Of a DNA stretch of 64,000 nucleotides, positions 1 through 9,283 are shown one piece after another. The stretch's first letter is position 1. Each line of letters opens with the position of its first letter. Under the pieces are notes generated by a model that was not told the DNA's origin, ran no database searches, and was given only the letters and a program-made list of their open reading frames with translations. Origin of the DNA: SSSZ01 sp036732025 (GTDB taxonomy: Bacteria; Pseudomonadota; Gammaproteobacteria; Burkholderiales; Rhodocyclaceae); contig DAINDE010000004.1 of NCBI GenBank assembly GCA_036732025.1, forward strand, positions 55,995-119,994, given 5' to 3'. A program made the translations under genes and the position numbers.

Positions 1-149
1 TATTGCCCAGCATCGGCATCAGCATCTTTCCGGAGGACGGCGACTCGATCGAAACCCTGATCCACAATGCGGATATCGCGATGTACGAGGCCAAGCGAAG
101 CGGCGGCGGCAAGTTCTGTTTTTTTGCCAGGGAATCGGCCCCTTCATAA
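1..149 (+). CDS. GGDEF-domain protein, C-terminal fragment (5' end outside window)
   Basis: Reading from base 3, 48 codons run to a TAA at 147-149. The translation SIGISIFPEDG, followed by NADIAMYEAKRSGGG, is the conserved C-terminal end of a GGDEF (diguanylate cyclase) domain: the last beta-hairpin and the helix that carries the A-x-x-A-(L/M)-Y-x-A-K motif. The GG(D/E)EF signature lies upstream of the window, so catalytic activity and the N-terminal sensory part cannot be judged. The protein ends about 8 residues after the domain, so nothing follows GGDEF here and no EAL domain is fused downstream. Confidence 0.85.
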   Translation, partial: LPSIGISIFPEDGDSIETLIHNADIAMYEAKRSGGGKFCFFARESAPS

Positions 150-226
150 CAAGGCGAAACAATGTGTTACCGGTGACTACAGAACCTCTGGTCCCCCGGG
201 TGGAATCTACCTGAAAGGTAGCAACG

Positions 227-234
227 AAAGGAGG
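227..234 (+). promoter_or_regulatory. Near-perfect Shine-Dalgarno that sets the start at 241
   Basis: AAAGGAGG ends 6 bases before the ATG at 241. It fixes the start there rather than at ATG 67 in the same frame, which lies inside the preceding GGDEF gene. A short inverted repeat (CTACCT-gaa-AGGTAG, 207-221) sits just upstream of the site. Confidence 0.8.
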
Positions 235-240
235 ATAGGC

Positions 241-546
241 ATGAAACGCTTGCTAGCAGCCATTTTCTGCAGCTTCTGTCTGGCTGGTGCCGCACTGGCT
301 GAAGAAGGTGCGATCCAGAAAACCGAATCGGCCATCGAGCGTGGAGCCGACGCGACGGCTCATGGCATCAAGCGCGGTGTCGATGCGGCGAGTCACGGCA
401 TCAAGCGTGGGGTCGAGGCCGCCGGCCATGGGATCGAAGTCGGGTTGTCGGCCGCGGCTCGAGGCATCAAACGCGGCGCGGAAGCGACCAGTAACGCCCT
501 GCACAAGGTGGCGGAAAAGATCCGCCCGTCGTCTGATGATAGCTGA
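241..546 (+). CDS. Small exported protein of five 11-residue repeats, unknown function
   Basis: This 101-residue protein starts with a clear Sec signal peptide (KR, hydrophobic core, then G-A-A-L-A at residues 16-20, cleavage probably after A20). Residues 34-88 are five consecutive 11-residue units of the type R-G-(A/V)-(D/E)-A-(A/T)-x-H-G-I-K, followed by a short basic/acidic tail. An 11-residue period suits a long, regular amphipathic helix, as in LEA proteins and apolipoprotein-like surface binders. The mature protein would therefore lie in the periplasm, perhaps along a membrane or another helix. I do not recognise a named family. The gene stands alone: the partial GGDEF gene ends 91 bases upstream and queG converges from downstream. 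The start is set by the strong ribosome binding site. Confidence 0.75.
   Translation: MKRLLAAIFCSFCLAGAALAEEGAIQKTESAIERGADATAHGIKRGVDAASHGIKRGVEAAGHGIEVGLSAAARGIKRGAEATSNALHKVAEKIRPSSDDS
340..504 (+). repeat. Five in-frame 33-bp tandem units
   Basis: These bases encode residues 34-88 of the small exported protein, five units of 33 bp. Units 2 and 3 (373-438) are the most alike at DNA level and share CACGGCATCAAGCG/CATGGCATCAAGCG-type cores. This suggests growth by tandem duplication, with copy number possibly variable between strains. Confidence 0.7.
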
Positions 547-589
547 GGCGGGTTAGGGGGCCGTTGAGAACGGCAAAGGAGACGGGATC

Positions 590-1657
<1,068 letters not shown>

Positions 1658-1663
<6 letters not shown>

Positions 1664-2173
1664 AGCCCCGATGTTACCGCCCTTTTCGACCTGCCCGACG
1701 AAGCCGCCACCTGCCGTTGCGGCGAGGCCCTTGCCCCGCTGCTGGCGCCGGGAACCGTGGTGTATCTGGAAGGCGACCTGGGGGCGGGCAAGACGACCCT
1801 GGTGCGGGCCTTGATCCAGGCCCTGGGCCATGCCGGGCCGGTGAAGAGTCCGACCTATTCTCTGGTTGAAGTTTACGTAATTTCGAGCTTATACTTATAT
1901 CACTTTGATTTTTATCGCTTCGAGTCGCCTGAGGAGTTTCTCGATGCGGGTTTGGGTGAATATTTCCGCGACGATACGGTCTGTCTGGTCGAATGGCCGG
2001 ACCGCGCTGCTGGCTGCATTCCGCCGGCAGACGTGCGGCTGCGCCTTCATCATGCGGGTGTCGGGCGTCGCCTCGAAGCCTTGGGAGCTTCGGAGAAAGG
2101 CGCGCAATGCGTAAACGCCCTGGCCACAGCCTTTCCCGCCGGCGCCTCCTGCATTTCGCCGGCGCCTCGCTGA
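1658..2173 (+). CDS. tsaE: tRNA threonylcarbamoyladenosine biosynthesis ATPase TsaE
   Basis: TsaE is the ATPase that works with TsaB and TsaD to place t6A at position 37 of ANN-decoding tRNAs. The 171-residue product has the Walker A motif GDLGAGKTT, then SPTYSLVE, YHFDFYR and the LVEWPDR segment typical of the family. The start is inferred as GTG 1658, since no ATG is in frame near the conserved N-terminus. This puts it 6 bases inside the divergent queG. The 3' end overlaps amiC by 67 bases, a compact arrangement often seen for tsaE-amiC. Codons about 1858-1960 are AT-rich (TTA, ATT, TAT) compared with the rest, although the protein remains conserved. Confidence 0.92.
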
Positions 2174-3441
2174 TTCTTTCCGTGACGCCGCTCGCCCGGG
2201 CCGCAGCCAAGCTGCCGTCGGTGCTGGCGGTGCGCATCTGGCCGGCGGCCGACTACACGCGGGTGACCCTGGAGCACGACGCTCCCCTGAAGTTCACCCA
2301 TTTCACGGTGGAGAACCCCGACCGCCTGGTGGTAGACATCGAGGGCGTCGAGTTCAACAGCGTGCTCGACAGTCTGGCCCGCAAGGTGGCCACCGACGAC
2401 CCCTACATCAAGCTCTTGCGCGCCGGCCGCTTCAAGCCTGGGGTGGTGCGCCTGGTGATGGAGCTGAAGACCAAGGTCAATCCCCAGGTGTTTGTCCTGA
2501 AGCCGGTGGGGGAGTACGGCCACCGCCTCGTCCTGGACGTCTATCCGACGGAACCGGCGGATCCGCTGATGGCCCTGCTCGAAGGCAAGAAGGACGCCGT
2601 CGAACCCATGAAGGCGGAGCCTGAGAAGAAGCCGGATGAGTCCCAGGTGGCCCGCAAACCGGAAGCCGCCCCGGAAGCGCCGGAAGTGAAGACCAGCAAG
2701 AAGTCGGGCAAGCCCATCGTCGACCGCCTGGTGACCATCACCCTCGATCCCGGCCACGGCGGCGAGGACCCGGGGGCCGTGGGCAAGGGCGGCACCTACG
2801 AGAAGACCGTCACCCTGGAGGTGGCGCGCCGGGTGAAGGCCCGGCTGGACGCCGAACCCAACATGCGGGCGGTGCTCACCCGCGATTCCGATTTCTTCGT
2901 TCCCCTGGGTATGCGGGTGGAAAAGGCCCGGCGCATCCGCTCCGACCTCTTCGTTTCCATCCATGCCGATGCCTGGATCAAGCCAGATGCCCGCGGTTCC
3001 TCGGTGTTCGTGCTTTCCGAGCGCGGGGCGACGAGTACCGCCGCCCGCTGGCTGGCCCAGAAGGAGAACGAGGCCGACCTCATCGGCGGCGTCAATCTTG
3101 GCGTCAAGGATCCCTTCCTGGCACGCACCCTGCTGGATCTGTCCCAGACGGCCACCATCGCCGACAGCATGAAGCTGGGCAAGTACGTTCTCGGCGAGTT
3201 GGGCAGCATCAACACCCTGCACAAGGCCAGCGTCGAGCAGGCGGGTTTCGCCGTGCTGAAGGCGCCGGACATTCCCTCCATCCTCATCGAGACGGCCTTC
3301 ATCTCCAATCCGGAGGAAGAGCGCCGCCTCAACGACGACGCCTACCAGGACAAGCTGGCCGAGGCGGTGGTGCGGGGCATCCGCCAGTACTTCGCCAGGA
3401 ATCCGCCGGCCCCCAAGGCCAAGATCGCCGCCCTGGGCTGA
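2107..3441 (+). CDS. amiC: N-acetylmuramoyl-L-alanine amidase AmiC
   Basis: This periplasmic amidase cleaves the amide between muramic acid and the peptide stem and splits septal peptidoglycan during daughter-cell separation. Of 444 residues, the first 35 form a twin-arginine type signal (SRRRLLHFAGA... ending ARA), matching Tat export known for AmiC. An AMIN domain follows (about 45-140), which binds the septum. A charged Pro/Glu/Lys linker covers about 155-200. The catalytic Amidase_3 domain (about 210-435) shows zinc ligands in LDPGHGGEDPGA, the SIHADAW motif and the glutamate in LIETAFISN. The start at 2107 was taken because it gives a complete Tat signal. It is translated from within the end of tsaE, so the two are probably coupled. 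Confidence 0.95.
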   Translation: MRKRPGHSLSRRRLLHFAGASLILSVTPLARAAAKLPSVLAVRIWPAADYTRVTLEHDAPLKFTHFTVENPDRLVVDIEGVEFNSVLDSLARKVATDDPYIKLLRAGRFKPGVVRLVMELKTKVNPQVFVLKPVGEYGHRLVLDVYPTEPADPLMALLEGKKDAVEPMKAEPEKKPDESQVARKPEAAPEAPEVKTSKKSGKPIVDRLVTITLDPGHGGEDPGAVGKGGTYEKTVTLEVARRVKARLDAEPNMRAVLTRDSDFFVPLGMRVEKARRIRSDLFVSIHADAWIKPDARGSSVFVLSERGATSTAARWLAQKENEADLIGGVNLGVKDPFLARTLLDLSQTATIADSMKLGKYVLGELGSINTLHKASVEQAGFAVLKAPDIPSILIETAFISNPEEERRLNDDAYQDKLAEAVVRGIRQYFARNPPAPKAKIAALG

Positions 3442-3446
3442 ACCGC

Positions 3447-4514
3447 CTATATTTTCGGGGCGGGTTCTTCGAACAACTCCACTTCGCCGGTACGGATCGT
3501 CTTGGGCATCAGGCTGCCGGCGGCGACCAGGCGCTCGTAGCCGTCCACCTGGTTGCGCCCGTGCCGCTTGGCGAAGTACAGGGCTTCGTCGGCGCGGTCG
3601 ATGGCGTCCGAAGGGGTGTCGTAGGCGCGCAGATGGCTGTAGCCGACGCTGACGGTGATCTTGCCGACGCGGGCGAAATCATGGGTCGCCACGGCGGCGC
3701 GGAAGCGTTCCAGGGCCTTGAATGCGTTTTCCGCGGTGGCGGGCTGCAGGACGATGATGAATTCCTCGCCGCCAAAGCGAAAGAGCTGGTCGTCGAAGCG
3801 GAAGCTCTGGCGCATCAGTTGCGAGAGGGTCACCAGTACCTCGTCCCCCATCAGGTGCCCGTGGCTGTCGTTGATGTGCTTGAAATGATCGATGTCACAG
3901 ACGGCGAGCCAGTGGGGGGCGTTGCCGGCGGCCGCCCGCCGCCGGAGTTCGTCGGCACCGCCGGCTTCCGCTTCGTCGCCGCGGGCCTTGCCCAGCACTT
4001 CGAAAAGGTGCTTGTCGAAGGTCTTGCGGTTGGCGAGGCCGGTGAGGGTGTCGGTTTCGCCGTAATCGAGGAGGGCAATGTGGTTGCTGAAATATTCGGT
4101 CAGCCCCATGAGCACGACGCGACGGTCGGCACTGGTGGTTTCCGGCACGGTGACGTCGATGAGATAGACCAGCCGCTCCATCTGGATGACGGGGAAGATC
4201 AGGCGGTTGGCACCGTCGTCCAGCACGTCGAAGGTGACCGACATCTCGGCCTTGCAGCGGCGCAGGAGGGGGTCGGCGTCGATGGGGCGGCAGTAGCGGC
4301 GGTCGGGGAGATAGGCGTTGCGGCTGAAGACGCCCTCCGGGCCGATGCCGGCGCAAGCGAAGACGACGGTCTTCCGGTCGCTGGCAAAGCAGCGGTAGAT
4401 GGTCAGTGCCCGGGGATGGAAAAGATCCTGCATGGCATCGACCATGGCCGCGTTCACGTCGGTCCGGTCGCGCATGGCGGAGGTGCGGACGACGTGGCTG
4501 ATCAGATCGAGCAT
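3447..4514 (-). CDS. Diguanylate cyclase with an N-terminal GAF-like sensory region
   Basis: The product has 355 residues. The C-terminal GGDEF domain (about 175-335) keeps an active GGEEF signature (FRFGGEEFIIVL) and the upstream DTLTGLANRKTF and DIDHFKHIND motifs, so it should make c-di-GMP. The first 170 residues have no membrane segment and look like a small cytosolic sensor domain, perhaps GAF-like; I cannot name the ligand. There is an insertion of about 25 residues (EAEAGGADELRRRAAAG) between the first two GGDEF motifs. No clear RxxD inhibitory site is visible before GGEEF. ATG 4514 is the first start downstream of a TATAAT-like -10 element. The gene is monocistronic and convergent with amiC (5-base gap). 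Confidence 0.9.
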   Translation of the reverse strand: MLDLISHVVRTSAMRDRTDVNAAMVDAMQDLFHPRALTIYRCFASDRKTVVFACAGIGPEGVFSRNAYLPDRRYCRPIDADPLLRRCKAEMSVTFDVLDDGANRLIFPVIQMERLVYLIDVTVPETTSADRRVVLMGLTEYFSNHIALLDYGETDTLTGLANRKTFDKHLFEVLGKARGDEAEAGGADELRRRAAAGNAPHWLAVCDIDHFKHINDSHGHLMGDEVLVTLSQLMRQSFRFDDQLFRFGGEEFIIVLQPATAENAFKALERFRAAVATHDFARVGKITVSVGYSHLRAYDTPSDAIDRADEALYFAKRHGRNQVDGYERLVAAGSLMPKTIRTGEVELFEEPAPKI

Positions 4515-4545
4515 GGGCAAATGATGAAAGACCGATGGATGCGAA

Positions 4546-4612
4546 ATTATATGCCCGCTCAGGTGGCGATTGCGGGCGGTGCCGCCCGCGGCGAGGGATA
4601 GGTCGTTATAAT
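4546..4612. promoter_or_regulatory. Divergent promoter region between the diguanylate cyclase and ribF
   Basis: Two TATAAT hexamers face away from each other. One on the minus strand at 4546-4551 serves the diguanylate cyclase (start 4514). One on the plus strand at 4607-4612 serves ribF (start 4635). Neither has a good -35 box, so an activator may be needed. Between them is a GC-rich inverted repeat (GCGGGCGG...CCGCCCGC, about 4571-4589). Confidence 0.5.
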
Positions 4613-4634
4613 TCAAGCTTTTTTCGGGTTGCGC

Positions 4635-5555
4635 ATGCGCGTTTTTCGCGGCTATTCGTCGCCGGTTTGCGGGCCTACGGCCTTGGCGATCGGCAACTTC
4701 GACGGCGTACATCGGGGCCACGCGGCCCTGGTGGGGCGTCTGGTGGCCGTTGCGTCCGAACTCGGCCTGCCGCCCACGGTACTCACCTTCGAGCCCCATC
4801 CGCGGGAATTCTTCGCCCCCGAATCGGCGCCCGCCCGTCTCACCACCCTGCGCGAAAAGCTCGAATTGCTGGCCGACTGCGGCGCCGCCCAGGCCATGGT
4901 CTGCCAATTCAACGCCGCCTTCGCCGCCCTGACCGCCGAGCAGTTCATCGAGCGGGTGTTGCTGGCCGGCTTGCAGGTACGGCACCTGATTATCGGCGAC
5001 GATTTCCGCTTTGGCGCCGGGCGCCGGGGCGATTTCGCCCTGCTCCAGGCCGCCGGGCGGGAGCACGGCTTCGCCGTCGAGGCGATGGGCAGCGTGGTGG
5101 TCGATGGCGAGCGTGTCTCCAGCTCCGGCGTCCGCGATGCCCTGGCCACGGGCGACATGGAGCGGGCGGCGCGGCTCCTCGGCCGTCCCTACGTCATTGA
5201 CGGTCGCGTCGTCCATGGCGACAAAATCGGCCGCCAGTTGGGCTTTCGCACGGCCAACATCCGCATCAAGCACAACCCCCTGCCCATGACCGGCGTTTTC
5301 TGCGTCGAGGTGGGCGGTCTCGGCGACCGGCCCCTGCCCGGTGTCGCCAACTTGGGCGTTCGCCCCACCCTGGGCGGCACCCGGCCCCTGCTGGAAATCC
5401 ATCTCTTCGATTTCGACCGCGACATCTACGGCGCCCACCTGGCGGTGCGCTTCGTCCATAAGTTGCGGGACGAGCAACGTTTTCCCAATTTCGACGCCCT
5501 CAAGGCCCAGATCGCCGCCGATGCTGCCGCCGCCCGGGCCTACTTCAAGCTGTGA
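4635..5555 (+). CDS. ribF: Bifunctional riboflavin kinase / FAD synthetase RibF
   Basis: RibF phosphorylates riboflavin to FMN and adenylates FMN to FAD. The 306-residue protein has the N-terminal FAD synthetase (nucleotidyl transferase) half with AIGNFDGVHRGH and the ISSxGVR-like SSSGVRDAL segment (about residue 160), then the C-terminal riboflavin kinase barrel with GRQLGFRTANI and GVANLGVRPT. ATG 4635 was preferred over TTG 4629. ribF leads ribF-ileS-lspA-fkpB-ispH, a common proteobacterial cluster; ileS begins 9 bases after the stop. Confidence 0.96.
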   Translation: MRVFRGYSSPVCGPTALAIGNFDGVHRGHAALVGRLVAVASELGLPPTVLTFEPHPREFFAPESAPARLTTLREKLELLADCGAAQAMVCQFNAAFAALTAEQFIERVLLAGLQVRHLIIGDDFRFGAGRRGDFALLQAAGREHGFAVEAMGSVVVDGERVSSSGVRDALATGDMERAARLLGRPYVIDGRVVHGDKIGRQLGFRTANIRIKHNPLPMTGVFCVEVGGLGDRPLPGVANLGVRPTLGGTRPLLEIHLFDFDRDIYGAHLAVRFVHKLRDEQRFPNFDALKAQIAADAAAARAYFKL

Positions 5556-5564
5556 GCAAGCAAA

Positions 5565-8363
5565 ATGGCTGACTACAAGGACACTCTCAATCTTCCCGAT
5601 ACCCCCTTTCCGATGCGGGGCGACCTGCCCAAGCGCGAGCCGCTGTGGGTCAAGGAATGGCAGGAGAAGAAGCTGTACCAGAAGATTCGCGAGGCCTGCG
5701 CCGGCCGCCCCCGCTTCGTGCTCCACGACGGCCCCCCCTACGCCAATGGCGACATCCACATCGGCCATGCGGTGAACAAGATCCTGAAGGACATCATCGT
5801 CCGCTCCCGCACCCTGGCTGGTTTCGACGCTCCCTACGTGCCGGGCTGGGACTGCCACGGCCTGCCCATCGAGCACCAGATCGAGAAGCAGCACGGCAAG
5901 GCCATCCCTGCCGACCGCGTGCGCGAACTCTCCCGCGCCTACGCCGCCGAGCAGGTGGAGCGGCAGAAGAAGGACTTCATCCGCCTCGGCATCCTCGGCG
6001 AGTGGGACAACCCCTACCTGACCATGGCCTTCAAGGCCGAGGCCGACGAGATGCGCGCCCTGGGCAAGATTCTGGAGCGGGGCTACCTCTACCAGGGCCT
6101 GAAGCCGGTGAACTGGTGCCTGGACTGCGGTTCCGCCCTGGCCGAGGCCGAGGTGGAGTACGAGGACAAGACCTCGCCCGCCATCGACGTCGCCTTCCCG
6201 GTCCATGACAACCATGCCGAGAAAGTGGCCCACGCCTTCGGCCTCACCCACCTGCGGGGACCGGCCTTTGCGGTGATCTGGACCACCACCCCGTGGACCC
6301 TGCCCGCCAACGAGGCGGTGAGCGTCCATCCGGAACTGACCTACGACCTCATCGAAACCGCCAAGGGTGCCCTCATCCTGGTCCGCGAACTGGCCGAGGC
6401 CTGCTTGAAGCGCTACGGCCTGGAAGGCACCGTGGTCGGCTCCTGCTCCGGCGACAAGCTGGACCAGGTGGCGCTCCGCCATCCCTTCCAGAACCGCGAC
6501 GTGGCCATCATCTGCGGCACCCACGTGACGGTGGATGCCGGTACCGGCCTGGTGCACACCGCCCCCGCCCACGGCGTGGACGACTACAACATCGGCAAGA
6601 AGTACGGCCTGCCGGTGAACAACCCGGTGGGCAACGACGGCAAGTTCCTCGGCAGCACGCCGGCGCTGTCCGTCGGCGAACTGGCCGGCAAGTCGGTGTG
6701 GGAGGCCAATCCCCTGGTGCTGCAGGAACTGGAGGCCCTGGGCCGGCTCTTGAAGGCCGAGAAGATCCAGCACAGCTACCCCCATTGCTGGCGCCACAAG
6801 ACGCCCATCATCTTCCGCGCCACCACCCAGTGGTTCATCGGCATGGAGAACAAGTCCTCGGACGAGGCGCCCACCCTGCGCTGGATCGCCGAGCGGGCGG
6901 TGGACGAGACCCAGTTCTTCCCGGCCTGGGGTCGCGCCCGCCTGGAGGCCATGATGAAGACCCGCCCCGACTGGTGCGTTTCCCGCCAGCGCAACTGGGG
7001 CGTCCCGATTCCCTTCTTCCTGCACAAGGAGACGGGCCTGCCCCATCCGCGCACGGCGGAGCTGATCGAACAGGTCGCCCAGCGCGTCGAAAAAGCCGGC
7101 ATCGAGGCCTGGTTCAGTCTGGACGCCGCCGAACTGCTGGGCGCCGAGGCCGACCACTACGTCAAGATGAAGGACACCCTGGACGTCTGGTTCGATTCCG
7201 GCACCACCCACTGGCACGTCATGCGCGGCTCCCACGCCGCCCAGCACGCTTACCCGGCCGACCTCTACCTGGAAGGCTCCGACCAGCACCGGGGCTGGTT
7301 CCAGAGCTCGCTGCTCTCCGGCTGCGCCATCGACGGCCGGGCGCCCTACAAGGCGTTGCTGACCCACGGCTTCGTGGTGGATGGCAAGGGCCACAAGATG
7401 TCCAAGTCCAAGGGCAACGTGATCGCCCCGCAGCAGGTGTCGGACAAGATGGGCGCCGAAATCCTGCGCCTGTGGACGGCTTCCACCGACTATTCCGGCG
7501 AGCTCTCCATCTCCGACGAGATCCTCAAGCGGGTGGTCGAGGCCTACCGCCGCATCCGCAACACCCTGCGCTTCCTGCTGGCCAACACCGCCGACTTCGA
7601 CGCTGCCAAGGACATGCTGCCGGTGGAACAATGGCTGGAGATCGACCGCTACGCCCTGGCCCTGACCCGGGAGTTACAGGCCGACTGCACCGCCGACTAC
7701 GAACGCTACGAATTCCACCGTGTGGTGCAGGCCCTGCAGACCTTCTGCTCCGAGGATCTCGGCGGCTTCTACCTGGATATCCTCAAGGACCGGCTCTACA
7801 CCACGGCCCCGGCCTCCACCGCCCGCCGCTCGGCGCAATCGGCCCTGTGGCACATCCTGCAGGCTTTCGTGCGCCTGATGGCGCCCATCCTCACCTTCAC
7901 CGCCGAGGAAATCTGGACCATCGTCAGCGGCAAGGCCGACGACTCGGTCATGCTGCAGCTCTGGCACGACCTGCCCAAGCCGGAAGGGGAGGGCGACCTG
8001 CTGGCCAAATGGAGTCAGGTGCGGGCAATCCGCGGCGAGGTGACCAAGGCGCTGGAAGAACAGCGGGAAGCCGGCAAGATCGGCTCCTCGCTGCAGGCGG
8101 AAGTGGAAATCCGCTGCAGCGGCGAGAAATACGACCTGCTGGCATCCCTGGGCGAGGACCTCAAGTTCGTGCTCATCGCCTCCAAGGTGACCGTGGTCCA
8201 GGCCGATGCCGAGGCCGTCGCGGTGACCCCGGCGCCCCACGCAAAGTGCGAGCGCTGCTGGCACGTGCGGGAGGACGTCGGCGCCGACACCGATCATCCC
8301 ACCCTCTGCGGGCGCTGCGTGAGCAACCTGTACGGCGAAGGCGAGGTCCGCTCCTGTGCCTAA
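5565..8363 (+). CDS. ileS: Isoleucyl-tRNA synthetase
   Basis: This class I synthetase of 932 residues charges tRNA-Ile. It shows the HIGH motif (HIGHAVNK, about residue 65), the CP1 editing domain with WTTTPWTLPAN, the catalytic KMSKS loop (about 611), the anticodon-binding helical domain and the C-terminal zinc finger (CERCWHVRE...CGRC, about 890-925) typical of bacterial-type IleS. Length matches the family. Its stop overlaps the likely GTG start of lspA by 8 bases, consistent with translational coupling. Confidence 0.98.
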   Translation: MADYKDTLNLPDTPFPMRGDLPKREPLWVKEWQEKKLYQKIREACAGRPRFVLHDGPPYANGDIHIGHAVNKILKDIIVRSRTLAGFDAPYVPGWDCHGLPIEHQIEKQHGKAIPADRVRELSRAYAAEQVERQKKDFIRLGILGEWDNPYLTMAFKAEADEMRALGKILERGYLYQGLKPVNWCLDCGSALAEAEVEYEDKTSPAIDVAFPVHDNHAEKVAHAFGLTHLRGPAFAVIWTTTPWTLPANEAVSVHPELTYDLIETAKGALILVRELAEACLKRYGLEGTVVGSCSGDKLDQVALRHPFQNRDVAIICGTHVTVDAGTGLVHTAPAHGVDDYNIGKKYGLPVNNPVGNDGKFLGSTPALSVGELAGKSVWEANPLVLQELEALGRLLKAEKIQHSYPHCWRHKTPIIFRATTQWFIGMENKSSDEAPTLRWIAERAVDETQFFPAWGRARLEAMMKTRPDWCVSRQRNWGVPIPFFLHKETGLPHPRTAELIEQVAQRVEKAGIEAWFSLDAAELLGAEADHYVKMKDTLDVWFDSGTTHWHVMRGSHAAQHAYPADLYLEGSDQHRGWFQSSLLSGCAIDGRAPYKALLTHGFVVDGKGHKMSKSKGNVIAPQQVSDKMGAEILRLWTASTDYSGELSISDEILKRVVEAYRRIRNTLRFLLANTADFDAAKDMLPVEQWLEIDRYALALTRELQADCTADYERYEFHRVVQALQTFCSEDLGGFYLDILKDRLYTTAPASTARRSAQSALWHILQAFVRLMAPILTFTAEEIWTIVSGKADDSVMLQLWHDLPKPEGEGDLLAKWSQVRAIRGEVTKALEEQREAGKIGSSLQAEVEIRCSGEKYDLLASLGEDLKFVLIASKVTVVQADAEAVAVTPAPHAKCERCWHVREDVGADTDHPTLCGRCVSNLYGEGEVRSCA

Positions 8364-8832
8364 GCCCATGCATTGGTACGGGCTGGCGGCACTGATTGTC
8401 ATCCTCGACCAGATCAGCAAATGGGTGGTGCTGGGCAGCCTGCGGCTGGGCGAGACGGTCTACGTGGCGCCCTTCTGGAACTGGGTGCTGAGCTTCAATC
8501 CGGGGGCGGCGTTCAGCTTCCTGGCCGACCAGCCGGGCTGGCAGCGCTGGTTCTTCGCCGCCCTGGCCCTCGGCGTCTCCGCCTGGATTGCCGTCATGCT
8601 CCGCCGCCACGCCCAAGAGCGCCTGATGGCTTTGGCCCTGGCCCTCATCATGGGCGGCGCCCTGGGCAACGTCATCGACCGCATCCGCTTCGGCGCCGTG
8701 GTCGATTTCGTCCAGTGGCACGCCGCCGGCTACTACTGGCCGGCCTTCAACGTGGCCGATTCGGCCATCACCGTCGGCGCCGTACTGCTGGTCTGGGAAC
8801 AGCTGTTCCTGGCCGGCCGCAAAGTCTCCTAG
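8356..8832 (+). CDS. lspA: Lipoprotein signal peptidase (signal peptidase II)
   Basis: LspA is an inner-membrane aspartyl protease that removes signal peptides from prolipoproteins after diacylglyceryl transfer. The 158-residue protein has four membrane segments and the conserved catalytic regions GNVIDRIRFGAVVDF and FNVADSAIT, which hold the two active-site aspartates. The start may be GTG 8356, overlapping ileS by 8 bases, or ATG 8368 four codons later; both keep the first membrane helix complete. BamE in this window is one predicted substrate. Confidence 0.95.
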   Translation: MPKPMHWYGLAALIVILDQISKWVVLGSLRLGETVYVAPFWNWVLSFNPGAAFSFLADQPGWQRWFFAALALGVSAWIAVMLRRHAQERLMALALALIMGGALGNVIDRIRFGAVVDFVQWHAAGYYWPAFNVADSAITVGAVLLVWEQLFLAGRKVS

Positions 8833-8842
8833 GAAATACGCA

Positions 8843-9283
8843 ATGACCGAAGCCGCCAAGACTGTCCGCGCCGACAGCTATCTCACCCTCCATTACCGCA
8901 TCTCCACCCTCGACGGCGACGAGTTCCTCTCCACCTTCGACATGAGCCCGGCCACCCTGCAGATGGGCGGCGGCCAACTGGCCGAAAATCTGGAATCGGT
9001 CCTCATCGGCCTGCCTGCAGGCGAACGCTTCGTCTTCCAGCTGGAGCCGGAAGAAGCCTTCGGCGGCCACAACCCCCGCCTGGTCGAGCGCATCGCCCGC
9101 GCCGCCCTGCCGGCGGACATGGAACTCAAGGAGAACTCCGTCGTCGAATTCGGGGCGCCCAACGGTGCCACCTTCGCCGGGTTCCTGCGGGAACTGTCCG
9201 CCGACTCGGCCCTCTTCGACTTCAACCACCCCCTGGCGGGCAAAGCCATCCGCTTCGAGGTGGAAATCATCGGAATCATGTAA
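8843..9283 (+). CDS. fkpB: FKBP-type peptidyl-prolyl isomerase, SlpA/FkpB type
   Basis: This 146-residue protein belongs to the SlyD/SlpA branch of FKBP isomerases, in which an IF (insert-in-flap) chaperone domain interrupts the FKBP fold. Visible family features are YRISTLDGDEFLSTFD at the start, GERFVFQLEPEEAFGGHNP in the flap insert, and FDFNHPLAGKAIRFEVEIIGI at the end. It has no signal peptide and no His-rich tail, which separates it from SlyD. The gene sits 10 bases after lspA and its stop overlaps the ispH ATG by one base (TAATG), an arrangement also found in E. coli. Confidence 0.93.
   Translation: MTEAAKTVRADSYLTLHYRISTLDGDEFLSTFDMSPATLQMGGGQLAENLESVLIGLPAGERFVFQLEPEEAFGGHNPRLVERIARAALPADMELKENSVVEFGAPNGATFAGFLRELSADSALFDFNHPLAGKAIRFEVEIIGIM

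Noticed and set aside
340..504. CRISPR-like array
   Set aside because: The 33-bp repeats are contiguous, in frame and coding, with no spacers.
4515..7631. Upstream extension of the diguanylate cyclase frame into ribF and ileS on the minus strand
   Set aside because: The extension is antisense to two conserved genes and shows no homology-like motifs; the gene has a good start at 4514 with a TATAAT before it.
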